This document shows positions 1-3,313 of a DNA stretch of 5,827 nt, piece by piece. Under the pieces are notes generated by a model. That model searched no databases, was not told where the DNA came from, and saw only the letters and a list, made by a program, of their open reading frames with translations. Position 1 is the stretch's first letter. Every line of letters begins with the position of its first letter. This stretch comes from Nitrospiraceae bacterium (GTDB lineage Bacteria; Nitrospirota; Thermodesulfovibrionia; Thermodesulfovibrionales; UBA9159). The position numbers and the translations under genes were made by a program. Where the stretch lies: NCBI GenBank assembly GCA_003453735.1, contig DMNE01000465.1, forward strand, positions 1 to 5,827. Reading direction: 5' to 3'.

Positions 1-31
1 TATTCAACTTAAAGCTAGCTCCCTCAATACT

Positions 32-454
32 TCATGTCTTAAAAAATCCAAGTCTCTTCATCTCCTCAAAAGCCCAGTTATCGGCAGCCAGTTCATCGTC
101 GCCTAAGTCAGTCAGGCTGGTAGCATACTCACTCAAAAAAAGATAAGCAAGTTTCTTCTGGATGGAATTCAGCAAATCAGCCCTGTCAACAGCAATATTC
201 TGTATCTGACCTCTCACCCGCAATGCGTTTATCCTTTCCTCCAGTACGTCCTCCGTCACGTCTTCCCGCACTAACATCCTGCAGCCATGTGCCTCATCAG
301 ATACGAGTTTCAACGGCCTCTGAGCATCTGACTCGCTGATATCGTGCTTTTCGCACCAGTCAGATATATCTTCCACAAAAAGCAGGTTTTCTTGCGGTAA
401 GCAGTACTGATCCATAAGATACCTGAAAAGCTCGTAATAGTCGCGGCTATTCAT
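32..454 (-). CDS. Hypothetical soluble protein, 140 aa, unrecognised family
   Basis: I do not recognise this family and give it no function. The product is 140 residues, acidic, with no signal peptide or membrane segment, so it is probably cytoplasmic. It reads as mostly helical, with many Glu, Asp, Leu and Arg residues. The C-terminal third is the most distinctive part: a KKLAYLFLSEYATSL helix, an acidic DLGDDELAADNWAF stretch, then EEMKRLGFFKT at the end. Three cysteines (in DQYC, DWCEK and HGCRM) form no obvious metal motif. The ATG at 454 is chosen because a tiny upstream ORF ends there in an ATGA overlap (TGA at 453-451) and GGGA lies directly upstream; the ribosome site is otherwise mediocre. 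A second Met at codon 14 with AGGT before it is the alternative start. A strong promoter and a 27-bp dyad lie about 90-135 nt upstream. The gene is complete: TGA at 34-32. Confidence 0.75.
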   Translation of the reverse strand: MNSRDYYELFRYLMDQYCLPQENLLFVEDISDWCEKHDISESDAQRPLKLVSDEAHGCRMLVREDVTEDVLEERINALRVRGQIQNIAVDRADLLNSIQKKLAYLFLSEYATSLTDLGDDELAADNWAFEEMKRLGFFKT

Positions 455-492
455 TCCCTGTTTCCGCCAAGGCCTTCCTGCATCCTTCTCAT
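451..492 (-). CDS. Possible 13-codon leader ORF coupled to the 140-aa gene
   Basis: This very short ORF encodes MRRMQEGLGGNRE and its TGA (453-451) overlaps the ATG of the 140-residue gene (454-452) as ATGA, the classic layout of translational coupling. An AAGGAGG lies 12 nt upstream of its ATG, which is farther than ideal. Read in the +1 frame from the 12-codon peptide further upstream, the pair would make a helical, Arg/Glu-rich peptide of about 28 residues. It may be a leader peptide, the end of a decayed gene, or chance. Coding status is uncertain. Confidence 0.3.
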   Translation of the reverse strand: MRRMQEGLGGNRE

Positions 493-499
493 CCGTCTC

Positions 500-538
500 T
501 CAAGCCTCCTTCATCTCACGCACATCAATAGTAGTCAT
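500..538 (-). CDS. Possible leaderless 12-codon peptide at the predicted transcription start
   Basis: The ATG at 538-536 falls where transcription should begin, about 7 nt past the -10 box at 545-550, so the message could be leaderless. It encodes MTTIDVREMKEA and stops at TGA (502-500). The frame is the same as that of the downstream 140-residue gene. An AAGGAGG sits immediately before the stop. It could be a leader peptide, an N-terminal exon cut off by a nonsense change, or accidental. Confidence 0.2.
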   Translation of the reverse strand: MTTIDVREMKEA

Positions 539-544
539 ATAAAA

Positions 545-572
545 ACAATACCACTTTTGGGCGCACTGTCAA
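545..572 (-). promoter_or_regulatory. Sigma70-type promoter of the 140-aa gene
   Basis: Read on the minus strand, a perfect -35 TTGACA (572-567) is followed by a 16-nt spacer and a -10 TATTGT (550-545, four of six consensus). A TG one base upstream of the -10 makes it an extended -10. Predicted start of transcription is near 538. The -35 box lies inside the 27-bp dyad at 564-590, so the promoter is probably controlled by a DNA-binding protein. Confidence 0.6.
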
Positions 573-590
573 GACGAAGTCTTTACAGTG
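564..590. promoter_or_regulatory. 27-bp dyad, candidate operator over the -35 box
   Basis: On the plus strand CACTGTCAAGAC, then GAA, then GTCTTTACAGTG: two 12-base arms that are reverse complements except at one position, around a 3-base centre. The dyad covers the TTGACA of the minus-strand promoter at 545-572. No T-tract follows on either strand, so it does not look like an intrinsic terminator, although it would form a stable hairpin in RNA from the 57-residue ORF, whose stop lies 11 nt away. A repressor or autoregulator site is the simplest reading; I do not recognise the regulator. Confidence 0.55.
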
Positions 591-601
591 AAGGCTGATA
601 C

Positions 602-775
602 TTAATGCATCGTCAGCTGCTGTTGCATGGTCATCAGGCCTCCGTGGACATACGCGACACTGAGCCTCCGTTCCGATTCATCCACGCAGACAAAGTGGCA
701 ATAGATATCCCTGAGACAGTTCGTCTCGACATTAGACTGCCAAGGATTCTCGCAGAAAAAAGGCGGGAAAGACAT
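602..775 (-). CDS. Candidate small cysteine-rich protein, 57 aa
   Basis: This 57-codon ORF starts at ATG 775 behind a good ribosome site (AGGGGAAGGA at 789-780, 4 nt spacer) and stops at TAA 604-602. I do not recognise the product. It has four cysteines (C8, C20, C26, C30) and histidines H27 and H44, so C-X5-C-X3-C with a neighbouring His could bind a metal or form disulfides. There is no signal peptide or membrane segment. The central block reads NCLRDIYCHFVCVDESERRL, followed by SVAYVHGGLMTMQQQLTMH. Third codon positions are mostly G or C with few A-ending codons, which looks coding. It follows the cytochrome gene by 72 nt with no clear terminator or promoter between, so it may share that transcript. 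An overlapping 47-codon ORF in another frame (start ATG 780) has no comparable features. The main doubt is whether it is translated at all. Confidence 0.5.
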   Translation of the reverse strand: MSFPPFFCENPWQSNVETNCLRDIYCHFVCVDESERRLSVAYVHGGLMTMQQQLTMH

Positions 776-847
776 AACATCCTTCCCCTATCTTTTTACT
801 CCCTAACAGCCTTCAACGGCCTTTTGCTTTTTCGGCGTCGGCGTTTC

Positions 848-1195
848 TCACTTCGTGCCCTTCAGAGAATTAATATAGGCGACAATATTAGCCATCTCCG
901 GAGACTTGGGATTAATAGCTTTACCCTTCAGAGCCAGAGTAATACAGGTATTGACAGCCTGTTCAAGGGTCTTGGAAACACCAGCTGGTGTTATCCATTC
1001 CTTCTCGTCCGCAGCCATCTCCAACCCCTTACCGTCCGGATGACAAGAGTTACAGGATTTCCCAGAAGTGCCGCCGCCAAGCTTCGGATCGTTGAACATC
1101 GCCTTACCCTTCGCTACATCACCAGCGGCAAAGGCGAACGAGAAGATAAGCCCAGAGACTACCACAACCAACAATGCAATCTTTCCTATGTTCAC
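848..1195 (-). CDS. Exported mono-heme c-type cytochrome, 115 aa
   Basis: This is a small electron-transfer cytochrome c, exported across the membrane and carrying one covalent heme. With the GTG start at 1195 the protein has 115 residues: a Sec-type signal peptide (residues 1-23, hydrophobic core IALLVVVVSGLIFSFAFA, cleavage probably after FAFA), then a mature domain of about 92 residues. The heme site is CNSCH at 48-52, with H52 as proximal ligand. M101 in KSPEM, just before the closing helix NIVAYINSL, is the likely distal ligand. The GTG is chosen over longer in-frame starts because an extended Shine-Dalgarno, AAGGAGGTGAT, ends about 5 nt before it and because it begins the signal peptide. 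A sigma70-type promoter lies at 1277-1305. The redox partner is not evident. It is transcribed away from dedA and precedes the 57-residue ORF. Confidence 0.9.
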   Translation of the reverse strand: MNIGKIALLVVVVSGLIFSFAFAAGDVAKGKAMFNDPKLGGGTSGKSCNSCHPDGKGLEMAADEKEWITPAGVSKTLEQAVNTCITLALKGKAINPKSPEMANIVAYINSLKGTK

Positions 1196-1200
1196 TTGTA

Positions 1201-1210
1201 TCACCTCCTT
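1201..1210 (-). promoter_or_regulatory. Extended Shine-Dalgarno of the cytochrome gene
   Basis: AAGGAGGTGA, continuing into T at 1200, matches the complement of the canonical 16S 3' end over 11 bases and lies 5 nt before the GTG at 1195. It fixes the cytochrome start. The TGA within it is also the stop codon of the leader mini-ORF at 1201-1230. Confidence 0.8.
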
Positions 1211-1230
1211 AACGCGAGAGTTAAGTGCAC
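1201..1230 (-). CDS. Possible 9-codon leader ORF in the cytochrome 5' UTR
   Basis: A perfect AGGAGG at 1243-1238 stands 7 nt before a GTG at 1230. That frame encodes MHLTLALRR and stops at the TGA (1203-1201) embedded in the Shine-Dalgarno of the cytochrome gene. An in-frame ATG at 1236 is too close to AGGAGG to be favoured. The last two sense codons, AGG AGG, are themselves the cytochrome Shine-Dalgarno, so a ribosome ending here would cover the cytochrome start. A regulatory leader is possible, but so is chance. Confidence 0.3.
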   Translation of the reverse strand: MHLTLALRR

Positions 1231-1237
1231 TCGCATT
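1211..1237 (-). promoter_or_regulatory. Hairpin just upstream of the cytochrome ribosome site
   Basis: In the minus-strand RNA, AATGCGAG (1237-1230) can pair with CTCGCGTT (1218-1211) across an 11-nt loop: eight pairs, one of them a U-G wobble. That pair is a C-A mismatch in plus-strand RNA, which favours a role in the minus transcript. A competing five-pair stem, TTAAC with GTTAA, uses part of the same bases and abuts the Shine-Dalgarno. It could tune translation of the cytochrome. Confidence 0.35.
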
Positions 1238-1276
1238 CCTCCTGAAGAGGAAATATGAGTTTCTTTGCACTGCTCA

Positions 1277-1305
1277 ATTGTACTCAAAGCGTGTTCGGTA
1301 TGCAA
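1277..1305 (-). promoter_or_regulatory. Sigma70-type promoter of the cytochrome gene
   Basis: Read on the minus strand: -35 TTGCAT (1305-1300, four of six consensus), a 17-nt spacer, and -10 TACAAT (1282-1277, five of six). Transcription would start near 1270, giving a 5' UTR of about 75 nt that holds the leader ORF, the hairpin and the strong Shine-Dalgarno. Confidence 0.55.
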
Positions 1306-1592
1306 TACCAACGAAGACAGCCAAGACCAGATGAAGCTCTTTTCATTTCGTTCTCCCAATTGCCATTTCCCTCACTGTTCTTTTATGACATTATCAAGAG
1401 ATGAAGATATTAGGACGATGCTGTATCCAATATCCGTACATGTTTTATCTTCCCGACATTCTCTTGGAAGGAAGAGGTAAGAATCTGTTAAACTATACCA
1501 TTCTTTTGGGCATATCTCCTCTGGGTCTTCTCGCAGAGATGTGATAGCAAGACTTTGGGGGATTCTGGAAGCAGATAAAAGGAGAGGGATTA
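1306..1592. other. Divergent intergenic region between the cytochrome gene and dedA
   Basis: No gene is supported here. A 71-codon plus-strand frame runs through 1265-1480 but lacks a ribosome site and any recognisable protein feature. A bulged dyad lies at 1406-1434. A short stem, CTCTG with CAGAG, around 1518-1537 lies in the dedA leader, nested within a wider CATATCTC/GAGATGTG pairing. I could not pick out a convincing sigma70 promoter for dedA. The dedA ribosome site, GGAG at 1581-1584, ends 8 nt before the start codon. A 20-codon minus-strand frame preceded by GGAG lies just upstream of the cytochrome promoter but is too weak to call. Confidence 0.6.
1406..1434. repeat. Bulged inverted repeat in the divergent intergenic region
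   Basis: GATATT-A-GGA (1406-1415) is complementary to TCC-AATATC (1426-1434) apart from one bulged A, around a 10-nt centre. Nine pairs in total. It could be a protein-binding site serving the divergent genes or a hairpin in an unmapped leader; chance is not excluded. Confidence 0.3.
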
Positions 1593-2234
1593 GTGCAGTT
1601 CATACATGATTTGATTCAGATCTTTCTCCATCTTGACAGACATCTCGATTTAATCATACGGGACTACGGCCAATGGACATACGCAATTCTCTTTCTCATC
1701 ATCTTTTGTGAAACCGGACTTGTAGTGACCCCGATTCTCCCGGGAGATTCCCTCCTCTTCGCTGCAGGGGCCTTTGCGGCCGGTGGTTCATTGGAGATAG
1801 GCTGGCTGTTCTGCCTTCTGAGCATCGCCGCCGTTTCAGGAAATACGGTGAACTACTGGATAGGATATACTGTCGGACCAAAGATATTTCACAAGGAAAA
1901 TGTTCGCTTCCTGAACAGGGGATATCTTGACCGTACCCATCGTTTCTACGAAGAACATGGGGGGATAACTATTGTCGTAGCGCGTTTTCTTCCCATCATT
2001 CGTACCTTCGCTCCATTTGTGGCAGGTATTGGATCGATGAATCACTGGAGGTTCTCGATTTACAACATTACGGCTGGTGTCGCATGGGTCGGTACCTTCG
2101 TTCTTGGAGGCTATTACTTCGGCAACCTCCCCATCGTGAAACAGAACTTCACATTTGTCATCCTCGCCATTATTATTATTTCCATTCTCCCTGCTCTGAT
2201 CGGATTCCTTCGCCACAAGTTTCAGTCCGCTTAA
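1593..2234 (+). CDS. dedA: DedA-family inner membrane protein, 213 aa
   Basis: DedA proteins are polytopic inner-membrane proteins of the SNARE-associated/VTT superfamily, linked to proton-motive-force homeostasis, envelope integrity and lipid-carrier or phospholipid flipping. The product is 213 residues, the usual length. Segments in order: N-terminal HLDRHLDLIIRDYGQW, a first hydrophobic stretch (about 29-46), the re-entrant motif CETGLVVTPILPGDSLLF (39-56), the second hallmark ARFLPIIRTFAPFVAGIGSM (130-149), and C-terminal spans at about 158-176 and 186-205. E40, D52, R131 and R137 match the four charged residues known to be essential in E. coli YqjA. Overall similarity to E. coli DedA as I recall it is high. 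The start is GTG at 1593, with GGAG 8 nt upstream. The gene is monocistronic here, divergent from the cytochrome gene and convergent with the mutY run. The transported substrate cannot be told from sequence. Confidence 0.93.
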   Translation: MQFIHDLIQIFLHLDRHLDLIIRDYGQWTYAILFLIIFCETGLVVTPILPGDSLLFAAGAFAAGGSLEIGWLFCLLSIAAVSGNTVNYWIGYTVGPKIFHKENVRFLNRGYLDRTHRFYEEHGGITIVVARFLPIIRTFAPFVAGIGSMNHWRFSIYNITAGVAWVGTFVLGGYYFGNLPIVKQNFTFVILAIIIISILPALIGFLRHKFQSA

Positions 2235-2267
2235 GAATTACGCTCAGGAATAACTTCCCCTTTGGGA

Positions 2268-2393
2268 TTAGAGCGCCAGCAGTTCTGAGCTCCTTTCTAT
2301 CGTACGGACAACATTACACAGCACTACTATTGCTCCCATGCCACTCATGACGACAGGCAGGATATGCTTGCTTAGCAGCCCTTTCGACTTCAT
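2268..2393 (-). CDS. Candidate 41-aa single-span membrane microprotein
   Basis: The ATG at 2393 lies only 6 nt after the stop of the MutY-like gene, and the frame runs 41 codons to TAA at 2270-2268. The peptide begins with a positive stretch (MKSKGLLSKH), then a hydrophobic segment of about 19 residues (11-29, ILPVVMSGMGAIVVLCNVV), then a charged tail (RTIERSSELLAL). This is the layout of a one-span membrane protein with the N-terminus facing the cytoplasm. GGGAG overlaps the upstream stop codon, but it lies only 2 nt from the ATG, so translation would depend on coupling to the glycosylase gene. Codon use is not unlike that of the neighbours. I do not recognise the family. The alternative is non-coding 3' sequence between convergent genes. 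Confidence 0.4.
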   Translation of the reverse strand: MKSKGLLSKHILPVVMSGMGAIVVLCNVVRTIERSSELLAL

Positions 2394-2399
2394 GGCTCC

Positions 2400-3263
2400 C
2401 TATTCGGCCACAATAAACAACCTCTTCCCCCTGCGCTCAATAAATCCTTCTTGCTGTAATCTGTCGAGGTTTTCTCTTATCCATTCGGAATTCAATCTAT
2501 GTTCTCGGAGTATCTGTGTCTCCGAGATACCGCGTTTCCTCAGAAGAAGCCTGAGGATCATTCCCCTCAGCTGCCGGTTCGAACCTTGAAAAGGTGACTG
2601 TCTCTTATAATGAGCACTCCTCTGATTAGGATTTTGATATTCCTTCTTGAGCATCACTCCGTAATCCATCAGGGCATAATACCACTCACGGGGATCTGCA
2701 TGATCGAGGGTCCTCTCCACCAGCGGAAGAATTTCGGCATCCGTGATGCCTTCTCTATCCCTGAAAAAGTAGTGTATAAAGACCCTCCGGATATTTGTTT
2801 CGATGAATACCGTCGGCTGATTGAACACAAAGGCAAGAAGTGCACCTGCAGTATATTTCCCTATCCCCGGAAATTTCAGTAATTCGTATTCCGATGAAGG
2901 GAGCTTTCCCTTAAGCTCTTCGAAAACGATTCGGGCTATCTTTTTCAGTGCTATCGCCCGCCTATTATATCCAAGACCCTGCCACACCTTGAGCACCTCA
3001 TGCAGCGGCGCGCGAGCTAGCGCTGAAAACGTCGGAAACGTCTTGATGAATTGTCTGTATTTCTCGATCACTCGCTCGACCTGCGTCTGCTGGAGCATGA
3101 TCTCCGATACAACAATGCGATAGGGATCTGTCGTCTTGCGCCACGGAAGATCACGACCATTTGTGTTATAGTATCGATAAACAATCTCCCGAAAATTGTA
3201 AACTGCACGAGGGCTTAAAGCACTTTTTTGTACAACATTCTCTGATTGAGACTTAAGGCTCAC
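2400..3263 (-). CDS. mutY: Cluster-less MutY-like adenine DNA glycosylase, 287 aa
   Basis: This is an HhH-GPD DNA glycosylase of the MutY branch, expected to excise adenine opposite 8-oxoguanine. From the GTG start it has 287 residues (E. coli MutY has 350). Visible motifs: LPWR (39-42), SEIMLQQTQV (53-62) with E54 as the catalytic acid, and the helix-hairpin-helix FPGIGKYTAGA (131-141), where Tyr137 replaces the endonuclease III lysine, which fits a monofunctional enzyme. Three oddities stand out. E155 in FIETNIRRVF stands where the catalytic Asp is expected. There is no cysteine at all, so the 4Fe-4S cluster is absent and its place is taken by LKKEYQNPNQRSAHYKRQS followed by FQGSNRQLRG. Residues 235-287 look like a winged helix rather than the usual NUDIX-like recognition domain. 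GTG 3263 is preferred because AGGAA stands 9 nt upstream; TTG 3269 is the only other in-frame start. It follows the YyaL-like gene by about 50 nt. Confidence 0.85.
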   Translation of the reverse strand: MSLKSQSENVVQKSALSPRAVYNFREIVYRYYNTNGRDLPWRKTTDPYRIVVSEIMLQQTQVERVIEKYRQFIKTFPTFSALARAPLHEVLKVWQGLGYNRRAIALKKIARIVFEELKGKLPSSEYELLKFPGIGKYTAGALLAFVFNQPTVFIETNIRRVFIHYFFRDREGITDAEILPLVERTLDHADPREWYYALMDYGVMLKKEYQNPNQRSAHYKRQSPFQGSNRQLRGMILRLLLRKRGISETQILREHRLNSEWIRENLDRLQQEGFIERRGKRLFIVAE

Positions 3264-3289
3264 TGTCAATGTTTCCTATGCGAGGAACA

Positions 3290-3312
3290 GCATATCCCAA
3301 CGATCGATATGC
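3290..3312. repeat. Perfect inverted repeat in the gap between the yyaL-like gene and mutY
   Basis: GCATATC (3290-3296) and GATATGC (3306-3312) are exact reverse complements around a 9-nt centre. It begins right after the stop codon of the YyaL-like gene (3316-3314). No T-tract follows on the minus strand, so it is not an obvious terminator. It may be an mRNA-processing or stabilising hairpin between two co-transcribed genes, or a binding site. Confidence 0.4.
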
Positions 3313-3313
3313 G

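Noticed and set aside
500..502. Selenocysteine at the in-frame TGA before the 140-residue gene
   Set aside because: No SECIS-like stem is evident directly after the TGA and no selenoprotein family resemblance; kept only as part of the leader puzzle.
838..848. Tandem CGGCGT repeat and nearby GCC/GGC stems after the cytochrome stop
   Set aside because: Two copies only, and the possible stems are three to four pairs; not a supportable repeat or terminator.
605..1258. 217-codon plus-strand frame opposite the cytochrome gene and the 57-residue ORF
   Set aside because: It is antisense to a clear cytochrome c with signal peptide and CXXCH. Its own translation is Arg-rich and low in recognisable features, and it has no convincing ribosome site.
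1196..1270. Longer cytochrome start at GTG 1270
   Set aside because: The added 25 residues would precede a typical signal peptide, and the predicted transcription start is at about 1270; the internal GTG has an 11-base Shine-Dalgarno match.
1265..1480. 71-codon plus-strand frame between the cytochrome gene and dedA
   Set aside because: No ribosome site, no protein family features, and it runs over the predicted cytochrome promoter region.
2271..2298. Possible dedA terminator (GAGC...GCTC stem followed by a pyrimidine-rich stretch)
   Set aside because: Only a four-pair outer stem with an irregular interior and no real T-tract; it also falls in the candidate 41-residue ORF.
3264..3269. TTG 3269 as the mutY start
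   Set aside because: AGGAA is only 3 nt from it but 9 nt from GTG 3263; the two proteins differ by two residues, so this is a weak preference.
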